A stretch of DNA of 64,000 bases from Streptomyces novaecaesareae (GCF_000716875.1 NZ_JNWQ01000009.1:1-64000); one strand, 5' to 3'. Counted from the first letter of the stretch, positions 1-8,617 are shown. Program-made: numbers and translations. Notes: generated by a model not told the origin, from the sequence alone.

Positions 1-60
1 GAAGACGGCATACGAGATTTCTGCCTGTCTCGTGGGCTCGGAGATGTGTATAAGAGACAG
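1..60 (+). other. Sequencing adapter left at contig end (Illumina P7 + Nextera)
   Basis: Bases 1-18 are the 3' part of the Illumina P7 flow-cell oligo. Bases 19-26 (TTCTGCCT) match an 8-base Nextera i7 index. Bases 27-60 are the Nextera read-2 transposase adapter, ending in the mosaic end AGATGTGTATAAGAGACAG. Genomic sequence starts at 61. This is untrimmed library sequence, so position 61 is an assembly edge, not a biological junction. Any reading frame that starts inside it is artificial. Confidence 0.97.
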
Positions 61-67
61 GGCGGGG

Positions 68-1480
68 TCAGCCCATCTCCTCCAGCGCGCGGCCCTTGGT
101 CTCCTTGATGCAGAAGGCCACGAACGGGATGGAGAGCAGCGCGAAAGCCGCGTAGATCACGTACGTCGCCGAGAGGTTCCAGTCGGCGAGGTCCGGGAAG
201 CTGACGGTGATCGCCCAGTTGGCGATCCACTGGGCCGAGGCGGCGACCGACAGGGCCAGCGCGCGGATCCGGTTGGGGAACATCTCGCCGAGCAGGACCC
301 AGACCACGACGCCCCAGGAGAAGGCGAAGCAGAGCACGAAGACGTGCGCGGCGACCAGGGCGACGGTGGCGTGGGTGTTGTCGAGGGTGGCGGTGTCGCC
401 GGTGCCGTGCCGGTAGGAGAACGCCCAGGCAGCGGTGCCCAGCGCGGCCGCCATGCCGATCGAGCCGGCCAGGGCCAGCGGCTTGCGGCCGATCCGGTCC
501 ACCAGGACCATCGCGATCACCGTGCCGATCACGTTGACGATCGAGGTGGAGAGGCTGATCAGCAGCGAGTCGGACTCGTTGATGCCGACCGACTGCCAGA
601 GGAGGGACGAGTAGTAGAAGATCACGTTGATGCCGACGAACTGCTGGAACACCGAGGCGCCGATGCCGACCCAGACGATCGGCAGCAGGCCGAAGCGGCC
701 GCCGAGCAGGTCCCCCGGCCGGGGCTTGTGGGCGGACTGCAGCACCGCGCGGATCTCCGCCACCCGGGCGTCCAGGTCCACGCCCTCGCCCTCCACCTCG
801 GCCAGCACCTTGCGGGCCTGCGCCTCGCGGTGGTCGGCGATCAGGAAACGCGGCGACTCGGGGATGGAGAGCGCCATCAGCCCGTACACCAGCGCCGGGA
901 TGGCCTCGACGCCGAGCATCCACTGCCAGGCCTGGATGCCGCCGAGGTGGTTGGTGGACTCGCCGCCGGCGCCCTGGTTGAGCGCGTAGTTGGCGAGTTG
1001 GGAGATGGTGATGCCGAGCACGATCGCCATCTGCTGGAAGGAGGCGAGCCGGCCGCGGTAGGCGGTCGGCGCGACCTCGGCGATGTAGGTCGGCGCGATC
1101 ACCGAGGCGATGCCGATCGCGACGCCGCCGACCACGCGCCAGGTGGCGAGGGTCTCGATGTTCGGCGGGAACATCGAGCCGATGCCGCTGGCCGCGAAGA
1201 GTGCGGCGGCCAGCAGCATCGTGCGCACCCGGCCGAGGTGGTCGGCGAGCCGGCCGGCGATCACCGCGCCGGCCGCCGAGCCGAGCAGTGCGATGGCCAC
1301 CACGAAGGCGGTGGTGCCGTGGCCCACCGCGAAGTGCTTCTGGATGCCCGTCACCGCGCCGTTGATCACGGCGCTGTCGTAGCCGAACAGGAAGCCGCCC
1401 ATGGCGGCGGCCGCCGAGATGAACACCACGTGCCCGAGGTGGGCCTCGCCGGACGCCTGTCGGCTGCTGACTGAGGACAC
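68..1480 (-). CDS. glcP: MFS sugar permease, GlcP-type glucose transporter
   Basis: This is a 470-residue 12-span sugar porter of the major facilitator superfamily and very probably imports glucose by proton symport. It closely resembles the Streptomyces glucose permease GlcP as I remember it. Visible hallmarks are the N-terminal GGFLFGYDSAVINGA segment (about residues 28-42), a GRLADHLGR loop, a PESPRFL motif, the FQQFVGIN segment in helix 7, GRKPLAL, and the C-terminal KETKGRALEEMG. I chose GTG at 1480 because GGGAG lies five bases upstream and homologues begin here. The frame stays open to 1573, but that extension is Pro/Arg-rich and has no membrane segment. The stop lies only seven bases inside the genomic part of the contig, so the gene is complete but its downstream neighbour is unknown. 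Confidence 0.9.
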   Translation of the reverse strand: MSSVSSRQASGEAHLGHVVFISAAAAMGGFLFGYDSAVINGAVTGIQKHFAVGHGTTAFVVAIALLGSAAGAVIAGRLADHLGRVRTMLLAAALFAASGIGSMFPPNIETLATWRVVGGVAIGIASVIAPTYIAEVAPTAYRGRLASFQQMAIVLGITISQLANYALNQGAGGESTNHLGGIQAWQWMLGVEAIPALVYGLMALSIPESPRFLIADHREAQARKVLAEVEGEGVDLDARVAEIRAVLQSAHKPRPGDLLGGRFGLLPIVWVGIGASVFQQFVGINVIFYYSSLLWQSVGINESDSLLISLSTSIVNVIGTVIAMVLVDRIGRKPLALAGSIGMAAALGTAAWAFSYRHGTGDTATLDNTHATVALVAAHVFVLCFAFSWGVVVWVLLGEMFPNRIRALALSVAASAQWIANWAITVSFPDLADWNLSATYVIYAAFALLSIPFVAFCIKETKGRALEEMG

Positions 1481-1597
1481 ACACGCTCCCGGGGGTGGAC
1501 GGGCCCGCCCTGACGCCGAGTGGGCAGGGCTCGTCTCACATTCGAGCAGCGCCGGGGGCGGCCTGCCCGACATCGGGGCCGATCGGGCGACGCGGGG

Positions 1598-2323
1598 TCA
1601 GCCGGCGGCGGGCGGTGCGGTGGTGCGCGGTGCGGTGGTGCGCGGTGCGGTGCCGCGCGGCGCGGTGGTGTGGGGTGCGTCGGTGCGCCGCTGGTGGCGG
1701 CGGAGCAGCTGGGTACGGGCGGCGGCGTACTGGTCGCGGCCGCGCCCGCGCCCGCGGCCGTCCGCGCGCTCGGCGAGGCGGGCGGCGATCCCGAACTGCG
1801 CCTCGGCGGGCTTCTTGTCGTCGTACTTGAACTTGGCCCGCACCTCGTTCACCGTCAGCCGGAGCCCGCGCAGGCCGGGCAGTTGCCGGGCCAGCTCGCC
1901 GCCGCCGGGCACCACCCGGACCTCCGGCGTCTCGGGCTGGAAGTGCGCCAGCTGGCGGTTGAGGATCTCCGCCTTGCCGGCGGCGGACTCCACGACCTCG
2001 GCGGTGCAGTGGAAGTGCACCGAGGCGTAGTAGCTGGTGGGCGTGCCCGGGGCGCCGCGCCAGTGGCCGGGGGCGAAGGCGTAGCCGTCCGTGACCGCGA
2101 GGGTGACCTGCGGGTCGGCGCGTACGGCGGCCAGCAGCGGGTTGGGCGCGGCGAGGTGGAGCAGGATCTCGCCGCGCCCGGCGTCGAGCAGGAAGTGCGT
2201 GGGGACGAGCACCGGACCCTCGCCGGGGCCGCCGTTCGCGGCGAGCAGGCCGAAGTCGCGGCCCTCGGCCAGCCAGGCGCGCCATTCGTCCTCGTCGCCG
2301 CGGTCCCAGGACCTGATCAGCAT
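1598..2323 (-). CDS. PaiB-type FMN-binding protein
   Basis: This 241-residue protein belongs to the PaiB/FMN-binding split-barrel family, often annotated as negative transcriptional regulators. The first ~190 residues carry the family core, including LVPTHFLLD, LLHLAAPNPLL, the SYYASVHFHCTAEVVE strand, and LTVNEVRAKFKYDDKKP near the end. It lies 13 bp downstream of the PPOX-family gene on the same strand, so the two are probably co-transcribed away from the MocR regulator. The last ~45 residues are unusual: an Arg/Gly-rich stretch followed by a Thr-Ala-Pro-Arg repeat encoded by ~15-bp direct repeats at about 1616-1665. The tail looks like a repeat expansion past the normal family end. Confidence 0.8.
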   Translation of the reverse strand: MLIRSWDRGDEDEWRAWLAEGRDFGLLAANGGPGEGPVLVPTHFLLDAGRGEILLHLAAPNPLLAAVRADPQVTLAVTDGYAFAPGHWRGAPGTPTSYYASVHFHCTAEVVESAAGKAEILNRQLAHFQPETPEVRVVPGGGELARQLPGLRGLRLTVNEVRAKFKYDDKKPAEAQFGIAARLAERADGRGRGRGRDQYAAARTQLLRRHQRRTDAPHTTAPRGTAPRTTAPRTTAPPAAG

Positions 2324-2336
2324 GGGTCGCTCCTCG

Positions 2337-3008
2337 TCAGCGGGGGTAGCCGCGCAGGTGCGCGGGGAGCGGGAGGGTGGTGCCGGGGTGCGGTACGGGG
2401 GCGCCGTGCACGGTGGTGACCGGGATCAGGCCGGACCAGTACGGGAGGTCGGTGTCCTCCGGGTCGTCGTCGGCGCCGTCGTCGCGGGTCTTGGCCGAGA
2501 CCTCGTCCAGCTCCAGCCGGAGGACGGCGGTGGCGGCGAGCTCCTTGGCGTTGGCCGGGCGGACCTCGGCGGAGCGGCCGGGTATCGCGTGGTCGACCAG
2601 GGCGTCCAGTGCGACGTCCAGCTCCTGCGGGTCGGTGACCTGGTACGCGGTGCCGTGGGCGACGACGGAGCGGAAGTTCACCGAGTGGTTGAACGCGGAC
2701 TTGGTCAGCACCAGCGCGTCGACCTGGGTGACGGTGACGCAGACCGGCATGCCCTGCTCGCCGGAGGCGCCGCGCAGCGGGCGGCTGCCGGTGGAGCCGT
2801 GGACGTAGAGCCGGCTGCCGACCCGGGCGTAGATGGTCGGCAGGACGACGGGGGCGCCGTCGACGACGAAGCCGAGGTGGCAGATGTAGGCGCTGTCGAG
2901 GATGGCGTGGATCGCCTCCTGCTCCCAGGTGGCCCGGTCCTTGTAGCGGGTCGGGGTCGTCCTGGGGGTGCGGGAGTAGGTGGGCGAGCCTTCCGTGGTG
3001 TCTGACAT
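2337..3008 (-). CDS. Pyridoxamine 5'-phosphate oxidase-family flavoprotein
   Basis: This 223-residue protein has a single split-barrel flavin-binding domain (about residues 25-180). It belongs to the PPOX-like group that includes putative nitroimidazole resistance and flavin-nucleotide-binding proteins. Typical pieces are AILDSAYICHLGFVVDGAPVVLPT, RLYVHGSTGSR, VCVTVTQVDALVL and HSVNFRSVVAHG. It lacks the features of true PdxH, so a role in vitamin B6 synthesis should not be assumed. ATG at 3008 has a GAGGA ribosome site four bases upstream. It is the first gene of a two-gene operon with the PaiB-like gene and diverges from the MocR-type regulator across a 34-bp gap holding a palindrome. That layout suggests the regulator controls it. 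Confidence 0.82.
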   Translation of the reverse strand: MSDTTEGSPTYSRTPRTTPTRYKDRATWEQEAIHAILDSAYICHLGFVVDGAPVVLPTIYARVGSRLYVHGSTGSRPLRGASGEQGMPVCVTVTQVDALVLTKSAFNHSVNFRSVVAHGTAYQVTDPQELDVALDALVDHAIPGRSAEVRPANAKELAATAVLRLELDEVSAKTRDDGADDDPEDTDLPYWSGLIPVTTVHGAPVPHPGTTLPLPAHLRGYPR

Positions 3009-3035
3009 GACATCCTCTATGTACTAGTGCATAAT
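3008..3035 (+). promoter_or_regulatory. Leaderless promoter and palindromic operator between MocR gene and PPOX operon
   Basis: A -35-like TGACAT (3008-3013) and a -10-like CATAAT (3030-3035), 16 bp apart, place the start point at about 3042-3043, on the GTG itself. The gap also holds ATGTACTAGTGCAT (3019-3032), a 12-of-14 inverted repeat centred between the divergent starts. It overlaps the spacer of the rightward promoter and the upstream region of the leftward gene, as expected for an autoregulatory MocR operator. The operator role is inferred from position. Confidence 0.5.
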
Positions 3036-3042
3036 TTGCTTT

Positions 3043-4380
3043 GTGCTAGGAGACTATCCGCTGAAAGGGCGACGCGCCAGCGAAATCGCGGCGCACATCG
3101 AACAGGGCGTGAGCAGCGGATTGCTCGCCCCCGGAACCGCGCTGCCCCCGCTGCGCGACCTCGCCGCCGAACTCGGCGTCAACCCCAACACCGTCGCCGC
3201 GGCCTACCGCCTGCTGCGCGACCGCGGTGTGATCGAGACCGCCGGCCGCAAGGGCAGCCGGATCCTCCCCAGGCCCGCGCTCACCCCGCGCGACCAGATC
3301 CGCATCCCCGTCCCGCCGAACGCCCGGGACCTCTCCGGCGGCAACCCCGACCCGGCACTGCTGCCCGACCTCGCCCCGGCCCTCGCGGCCGCCGCCGAGG
3401 CCGCCCGCACCGAACCCGTCCTGTACGGGCACCCGGCCGTCGACCCCGCCCTGCTCGCGCTCGCCCGCGCCTCCTTCGAGGCCGACGGCCTGCCCGGCGG
3501 CCCGATCGTCGTCGCCTCCGGCTCGCTCGACACCATCGAGCGCATCCTCGTCGCCCGGCTGCGCCCCGGCGACGCGGTGGCCGTCGAGGACCCGGGCTGG
3601 GGCAGCCTGCTCGACCTGCTGCCCGCGATGGGGCTGCGGCAGGTGCCCGTCCGGCTGGACGACGAGGGCCCGCTGCCGGACGCGCTCGCGGCGGCCCTGG
3701 CCGAGGGCGTCCGGGCGGTGGTGGTCACCAGCCGGGCGCAGAACCCGACCGGCGCGGCGCTCACCGCCCGCCGGGCCGAGGCGCTGAAGTCCGTCCTGGC
3801 CGGGCACCCCGGGGTGCTGCTGATCGAGGACGACCACGGGCACGGCATGGTCGACCAGCCCTACCACCCGCTGGTCGGGGCCGGCTCGCGGCACTGGGCG
3901 GTGGTGCGCTCGGCGGCCAAGGCGTACGGGCCGGACCTGCGGCTCTCGGTGGCCGTCGGAGACGAGGAGACGATCGGACGGGTCGCCGGGCGGCTGCGGC
4001 TGGGTGCAGGCTGGGTCAGCCACCTGCTGCAGCGCACCGTCGCCGAGCTGTGGCGCAGCGACGCCGCGCCGGTCGCGCAGGTGGCGGCCGTCTACCGGGC
4101 CCGGCGGGACGCGCTGTTGGGCGAGCTGGCGGCGCGCGGGATCGAGGCGCACGGGGAGAGCGGGCTGAACGTCTGGGTGCCGGTGCCGGACGAGACCTCG
4201 GCGCTGGCGGCGCTGGTGCAGCGCGGCTGGGTCGCGGCGCCCGGCGCCCGGTACCGGATCCAGTCGCCGCCCGGGCTGCGGGTCACCACCGCGCGGCTGG
4301 AGGCGGCGCAGGCGCGGGAGTTGGCGGAGGACCTGGCGGCGGTGCTGGGGGCGGGCTCGGGCGGGTCGCGGTTGGTCTGA
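3043..4380 (+). CDS. MocR-family regulator (GntR wHTH fused to class I aminotransferase fold)
   Basis: This 445-residue protein has an N-terminal GntR winged helix (about residues 8-75; LPPLRDLAAELGVNPNTVAAAYRLLRDRGVI) and a class I aminotransferase-like domain (about 100-440). The PLP-anchoring lysine is present in SAAKAYGPDLR (K293), as are the NPTG-type loop (AQNPTG) and LLIEDDHGH. MocR proteins are PLP-sensing transcription factors that often control neighbouring vitamin B6 or amino-acid genes. Here the divergent neighbours are a PPOX-family flavoprotein and a PaiB-like protein. The start is GTG at 3043 with no ribosome site but a well-placed -10 box, implying a leaderless mRNA. Confidence 0.88.
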   Translation: MLGDYPLKGRRASEIAAHIEQGVSSGLLAPGTALPPLRDLAAELGVNPNTVAAAYRLLRDRGVIETAGRKGSRILPRPALTPRDQIRIPVPPNARDLSGGNPDPALLPDLAPALAAAAEAARTEPVLYGHPAVDPALLALARASFEADGLPGGPIVVASGSLDTIERILVARLRPGDAVAVEDPGWGSLLDLLPAMGLRQVPVRLDDEGPLPDALAAALAEGVRAVVVTSRAQNPTGAALTARRAEALKSVLAGHPGVLLIEDDHGHGMVDQPYHPLVGAGSRHWAVVRSAAKAYGPDLRLSVAVGDEETIGRVAGRLRLGAGWVSHLLQRTVAELWRSDAAPVAQVAAVYRARRDALLGELAARGIEAHGESGLNVWVPVPDETSALAALVQRGWVAAPGARYRIQSPPGLRVTTARLEAAQARELAEDLAAVLGAGSGGSRLV

Positions 4381-4535
4381 ACCCGTCGGTAACAAAGCGG
4401 AAACCTCCCGCAGATACCTAGCGGTAACAGGCGCGGCCATGCCATCTTCATCGCGCCACCGGCCGGCGGTCCACCCTCACCTACGCGTCTTTCCGTGCCC
4501 CACACCACGGGAAGACCGAGCCGCAGGAGTTCCGC

Positions 4536-5738
4536 GTGCCCGAAAACTGTTCAAGCATCACCCGCAGCGCACCTCGACTCGGCCGACGGCTGCTCACCGC
4601 AGCCTTCGCCCTCCCGCTCGCCGTCGCGGGCCTGGCCGTCGCCGCACCGGCCCACGCCGCGCCGTCCGCGCCCTCCGCGATCCCCTCCGGGCCCACCGCC
4701 AGCGTCTCGCTCGGCGACAGTTACATCTCCGGTGAAGCCGGGCGCTGGAAGGGCAACGCGGCCGGCACCAGCGGCAGCCGCAACGGCACCGACCGGGCCT
4801 GGACCGGCAGTTCGTACGACCCCTCGCTGGTCTACGGCACGACCGCCGCGAGCGGCTGCGACCGCTCGGACGTCGCCGAGGTGCTCAGCGCCTCGACCGG
4901 CGCCCAGAACGAGATCGACCTGGCCTGCTCGGGCGCCGTCACCGCGAACGTCTTCCGCGCCTCCAACGGCGGCCAGTCGTACAAGGGCGAAGCCCCACAG
5001 GCCGACCAACTCGCCGCCGTGGCACGGCAGAACAACGTCAAGCTGATCACCCTGTCGATCGGCGGCAACGACCTGGGCTTCGCGGACGTCATCTCCACCT
5101 GCGTACAGGACTACCTGATCTGGTACTCCTACTGCCACGACTCCGCGCAGTCCTCGATCGACGCCAAGATGCCCACGGCGATGGCCGGCGTCGGCAAGGC
5201 GATCGACGAGATCCGCGCGGTGATGGCCGACGCGGGCTACGCGCAGACGGACTACCGGCTGGTGCTCCAGTCCTACCCGTCACCGATCCCGCGCAGCGCC
5301 GAGATGCGCTACCCGGAGAGCGGCTGGACTCGGTCGAACACCGGCGGCTGCCCGTTCTGGGACGGGGACGCCGACTGGGCCCGCGACTCGATGGTGCCGC
5401 AGATCACCCAGGCGCTGGCGGGCGTTGCCTCCTCAAAGGGCGCGCAGTTCCTGGACCTGTCGGACATGCTGCAGGGCCGCGAGGTCTGCTCGACGGCCAC
5501 CAGGCAGCCGACCAGCAGCTCCGGTCCGTCCGCGACCACCAGCGAGTGGGCGCGTTTCCTCGACGGCGGGCTCAACTCCACCCAGGGCGCGCTGCAGGAG
5601 TCGATGCACCCCAACTACTACGGCCAGCAGGCGGTCGGGCGCTGCCTGACATTGCTGTGGGGCCGCCCGAGCGGTGACTACGCCTGCCGCAACACGGCCG
5701 GGCAGGACGCCGCCGGGATGTACCTGACCGCGCGGTGA
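4536..5738 (+). CDS. Secreted SGNH/GDSL-family esterase
   Basis: This 400-residue exported hydrolase starts at GTG 4536 with AGGAG six bases upstream. A Sec signal peptide spans about residues 1-41, with a twin-Arg basic region, a hydrophobic core and AHA at the cleavage site. The SGNH blocks are visible: GDSYISGE with nucleophile Ser62 (block I), IGGND at about 175-179 (block III), and the block V histidine in HPNYYG (H358). Several Cys residues in the mature part suggest disulfides, common in the Streptomyces extracellular lipase/esterase group. The substrate is probably an acyl ester, but the sequence does not show which. Transcription ends at a strong hairpin just downstream. Confidence 0.85.
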   Translation: MPENCSSITRSAPRLGRRLLTAAFALPLAVAGLAVAAPAHAAPSAPSAIPSGPTASVSLGDSYISGEAGRWKGNAAGTSGSRNGTDRAWTGSSYDPSLVYGTTAASGCDRSDVAEVLSASTGAQNEIDLACSGAVTANVFRASNGGQSYKGEAPQADQLAAVARQNNVKLITLSIGGNDLGFADVISTCVQDYLIWYSYCHDSAQSSIDAKMPTAMAGVGKAIDEIRAVMADAGYAQTDYRLVLQSYPSPIPRSAEMRYPESGWTRSNTGGCPFWDGDADWARDSMVPQITQALAGVASSKGAQFLDLSDMLQGREVCSTATRQPTSSSGPSATTSEWARFLDGGLNSTQGALQESMHPNYYGQQAVGRCLTLLWGRPSGDYACRNTAGQDAAGMYLTAR

Positions 5739-5744
5739 CCGTGC

Positions 5745-5786
5745 GCTCCGGCGCCCCCGCAGCCTCGGCCGCGGGGGCGCCGGAGC
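5745..5786. terminator. Bidirectional terminator hairpin
   Basis: A perfect 16-bp stem (GCTCCGGCGCCCCCGC against its complement) with a 10-base loop lies between the convergent esterase and NADH dehydrogenase genes. There is no clear T-tract, as is usual in high-GC actinomycetes. Confidence 0.85.
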
Positions 5787-5798
5787 GGTGTGCCGGGG

Positions 5799-7157
5799 TC
5801 AGCCCTTGGCGAGCAGGGACTGGGCGTGCGCCCGGACCTGATCCTTCGTCAGATAGGCGTCGGTGTACTCGAAGTCCTGCAGCCGGGCGGGCTGGCGGGC
5901 GAGGAAGCCGGTGCGGACGAAGTCGTCCCCGGCCGTCGCGTTGAGCAGCCAGTTGGCGCCCACCCGGAACTTGGCCGCGTTGGTGCGCATCGCCATCAGG
6001 TGGTAGCCGCGCGCCACCAGCTGGGCGGGCACCCCGCGCAGCTCGATGCCCAGCGGCTTGGAGACCGCGTCCTTGCCGCCGAGGTCGACCACCAGGCCCA
6101 AGTCCTTGTGGTAGTACGGCTCCAGAGGCTTGTTGCGGAGCGAGGAGATCACGTTGTTCGCCGCCGCGCGGCCCTGCCGGGCGGAGTGCTGGGCGGTCGG
6201 CGGGCAGACCGCGCCGTCGCCCTTGGCGAGGTCGGGCACGGCGGCGGCGTCACCGAGCGCGAACACCCCCTCGAACTGCGGCACCCGCATCTCCGCCGTC
6301 ACGGCGAGCCGGCCGCGGACCGTCTCGGCGTCCAGGGTGCCGATCAGCGGGCTCGCGGCCACACCGGCGGTCCAGATCAGCGTGCGGCAGGGCAGCACCC
6401 GGCCGTCGGTGAACTTGACGGACTCGGCGCCGACTTCGGCCACCGACACGCCCAGCGACACCTCGATGCCGCGGCCGCGCAGCACCTCCAGGGCGGCCTC
6501 GCCGAGCGGGTCGCCGAGCTCCGGCATCAGCTTCGGGGCGATGTCGATCAGGTGCCACTTGATCTGCTGGGCGTCCAGGCGCGGGTAGCGGTGCGCGGCG
6601 GCGGTGGTCAACCGCTGCAGGCAGGCGGCCGTCTCGGTGCCCGCGTAGCCGCCGCCGACCACCACGAACTGGAGCCGGGACTCGCGCTCCTTCTGGTCCA
6701 AGGTGGCCGAGGCGAGGTCGAGTTGGGCGATCACGTGGTCGCGGACGTAGGCCGCCTCGGCGAGCGTCTTCATGCCCCGGGCGTAGTCGGTGAGACCGGG
6801 GATGTCGAAGGTGCGGGTGACGCTGCCGGGGGCGAGCACCAGGATGTCGTACTTCTGCGCGACCACCTCGTCGGTGATCTTGCGGACGACGCAGACCTTG
6901 GAGGCCGGGTCCACGCCGATGGCGCCGCCGGGAACGATGTGGGTGCGGCGCAGCGAGCGGCGCAGGGAGACGGCCACGGACTGCGGGGTGAGGACGCCGG
7001 CGGCGACGTGGGGGAGGAGGGGGAGGTAGAGCTGGTAGCTGAACGGTGTGACCAGCGTGATCTCGGCCTCCGCGGGCGAGAGCTTGTGTTCGAGGCGGCG
7101 GGCGCACTCCAGACCGGCGAAGCCACCGCCCACGATCAGGATCCGAGGTCGTTCCAT
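5799..7157 (-). CDS. ndh: Type II NADH dehydrogenase (NDH-2)
   Basis: This 452-residue flavoprotein has two dinucleotide-binding Rossmann motifs: GGGFAG near residue 10 for FAD and VVVGGGYAG near 170 for NADH. It also has the family TP(F)SYQLYLPLLP segment and FALGDAA near the C-terminal third. NDH-2 passes electrons from NADH to menaquinone at the inner face of the membrane without pumping protons. The C-terminal ~100 residues are the usual membrane-associating region. It is transcribed alone and faces the esterase across a shared terminator. Assignment is from overall family resemblance; related ferredoxin reductases are a less likely alternative. Confidence 0.88.
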   Translation of the reverse strand: MERPRILIVGGGFAGLECARRLEHKLSPAEAEITLVTPFSYQLYLPLLPHVAAGVLTPQSVAVSLRRSLRRTHIVPGGAIGVDPASKVCVVRKITDEVVAQKYDILVLAPGSVTRTFDIPGLTDYARGMKTLAEAAYVRDHVIAQLDLASATLDQKERESRLQFVVVGGGYAGTETAACLQRLTTAAAHRYPRLDAQQIKWHLIDIAPKLMPELGDPLGEAALEVLRGRGIEVSLGVSVAEVGAESVKFTDGRVLPCRTLIWTAGVAASPLIGTLDAETVRGRLAVTAEMRVPQFEGVFALGDAAAVPDLAKGDGAVCPPTAQHSARQGRAAANNVISSLRNKPLEPYYHKDLGLVVDLGGKDAVSKPLGIELRGVPAQLVARGYHLMAMRTNAAKFRVGANWLLNATAGDDFVRTGFLARQPARLQDFEYTDAYLTKDQVRAHAQSLLAKG

Positions 7158-7325
7158 CGCTCATCCCTTTGCCGTGAAGGTCCCCATTACTGTCCGCCAC
7201 ACTCGCACGGAGCAGCGGGGGCTGCCACTGGGGTGGGGCGGATGAGGGAGGGAGGAACGGGGGCTGGGTGGGGGGTGAAGGTGGGGGTGGTGAGGGTGCG
7301 GGCAGAGCGGGGGCGGTGGCACCGA

Positions 7326-7331
7326 TAGGCT
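7326..7331 (+). promoter_or_regulatory. -10 box of leaderless promoter (HipA-like gene)
   Basis: TAGGCT ends seven bases before the GTG at 7339 and no ribosome site is present, so the mRNA probably starts on the initiation codon. Confidence 0.5.
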
Positions 7332-7338
7332 GTCGGTC

Positions 7339-8094
7339 GTGCTACCCGAGGTGACGGCGATCCGGTACGTGACGCCACTGCGAGAAGGCGGCTCGATGCC
7401 GGGCCTGGTCGAGGCCGACGATCGGCGGCTCTACGCGCTGAAATGGGTCGGTGCGGCGCAGGGGCGCAAGGCGTTGGTGGCGGAGGTGCTGGCCGGGGAA
7501 CTGGGGCGGCGGCTCGGGCTGCCGGTGCCGGAGCTGGTGACCGTGGACCTGGACCCGGTGCTCGCGCGCAGCGAGCCGGACCACCAGATCCAGGACCAGA
7601 TGCGGGCCAGTGGCGGGACCAACCTCGGCATGGCCTTCGTCAGCGGCGCGCTCAACTTCGACCCGCTCTGCTTCGAGGTGGATCCCGAACTCGCGGGCCG
7701 GGTGCTCTGGTTCGACGCGCTGATCGGCAACGTCGACCGGTCCTGGCGCAACCCCAACCTGCTGGTGGCCACCGGCGGGCTGCGGCTGATCGACCACGGG
7801 GCGAGCCTGATCTTCCACCACAACTGGCCGGGTGCCGCCGCCTGGACCCGCCGTCCGTACGACGCCTCCGACCACGCGCTGCTGAGCGCCGGGCCGGATC
7901 TGGAGGCGGCGGACAAGGCGCTGGCGCCGCTCGCGGAGGCGGCGATCGAGGGCGCGGTGGCGCAGATCCCGGAGGTGTGGCTGATGGACGAGTTCGGCTT
8001 CGACTCGCCCGACGAGGTGCGCGCCGCGTACCGTGCCCAGCTGACCGGGCGACTGGCCGGTCCGCGTGACTGGCTGCCGGAGGTGCCCGCATGA
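7339..8094 (+). CDS. HipA-like kinase
   Basis: This 251-residue single-domain protein has the HipA-type protein kinase fold. Visible elements are the ATP-anchoring lysine in LYALKW (K35), the catalytic loop ALIGNVDRSWRNPN (about residues 127-140, D133), and LIDHG (D152) as the metal-binding Asp. It is much shorter than E. coli HipA and lacks its N-terminal subdomain. No HipB-like antitoxin lies beside it. It overlaps the downstream DUF3037 gene by ATGA, so the two form one transcription unit. Related HipA-kinase/DUF3037 pairs recur in actinobacteria, but I know of no established function. A phosphotransferase activity is inferred from the motifs. Confidence 0.75.
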   Translation: MLPEVTAIRYVTPLREGGSMPGLVEADDRRLYALKWVGAAQGRKALVAEVLAGELGRRLGLPVPELVTVDLDPVLARSEPDHQIQDQMRASGGTNLGMAFVSGALNFDPLCFEVDPELAGRVLWFDALIGNVDRSWRNPNLLVATGGLRLIDHGASLIFHHNWPGAAAWTRRPYDASDHALLSAGPDLEAADKALAPLAEAAIEGAVAQIPEVWLMDEFGFDSPDEVRAAYRAQLTGRLAGPRDWLPEVPA

Positions 8095-8507
8095 CCGAGT
8101 CGTCGACGCCCGCGCTGCCGGCCATCGTCGAACTGCACGACTACGAGTACGCCGTGATCCGTGCGGTGCCGAGGGTCGAGCGCGGTGAGTGCGTCAACGT
8201 GGGGGTGCTGCTGTACTGCCGGCAGAGTTCGCACCTGGCGGCGCGGACCCACCTGGACCAGGCCCGGTTGTTGGCGCTGGACCCGGTGGCGGACGTGCAG
8301 GGGGTGCGGCGGGCGCTGCACGGGATCGAGGCGGTGTGCCAGGGCGGCCCGCAGGCCGGGCCGGCGGCCGGGGACAGCCCCGGGCAGCGGTTCCGCTGGC
8401 TGACCGCGCCGCGCAGCGCGATCGTCCAGCCGGGGCCGGTGCACACCGGGCTGACCGCGGACCCGGATGCGGAGCTGCGGCGGCTGTTCGACCAGTTGGT
8501 GCTCTGA
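8091..8507 (+). CDS. DUF3037 family protein, partner of HipA-like kinase
   Basis: This 138-residue protein has the DUF3037 core: an N-terminal HDYEYAVIRAVPRVERGECVN segment followed by VGVLLYC, with alpha-helical and loop segments after it. Its ATG overlaps the stop of the HipA-like kinase by four bases, a sign of translational coupling. No catalytic motif is evident. Because the pair is tightly linked, it may be a substrate, adaptor or inhibitor of the kinase, but the sequence does not decide between these. Confidence 0.75.
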   Translation: MTESSTPALPAIVELHDYEYAVIRAVPRVERGECVNVGVLLYCRQSSHLAARTHLDQARLLALDPVADVQGVRRALHGIEAVCQGGPQAGPAAGDSPGQRFRWLTAPRSAIVQPGPVHTGLTADPDAELRRLFDQLVL

Positions 8508-8587
8508 CCGCGGCTGCGGCCGGGGCCGTGAGCGCGGCGGTGGGCGGGAGTGTGAGGCGGCTCGCCGACGGTTGCCCTGGTCAAAGC

Positions 8588-8617
8588 TTGAGTTGCTGAA
8601 GCACCTGGTCGTACCCT
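8588..8617 (+). promoter_or_regulatory. Leaderless promoter of MarR gene with overlapping inverted repeat
   Basis: TTGAGT (8588-8593) and TACCCT (8612-8617) are 18 bp apart, and the ATG follows six bases after the -10. The short palindrome TCAAAGCTTGA (8581-8591) overlaps the -35 and could be an autoregulatory MarR site. Confidence 0.5.

Noticed and set aside
32..1474. Frame starting in the adapter and running opposite the permease
   Set aside because: Starts in library sequence and is antisense to a clear MFS gene.
3027..4421. Frame overlapping the MocR gene on the plus strand
   Set aside because: Arg/Pro-rich shadow with no domains; the MocR frame has full family motifs.
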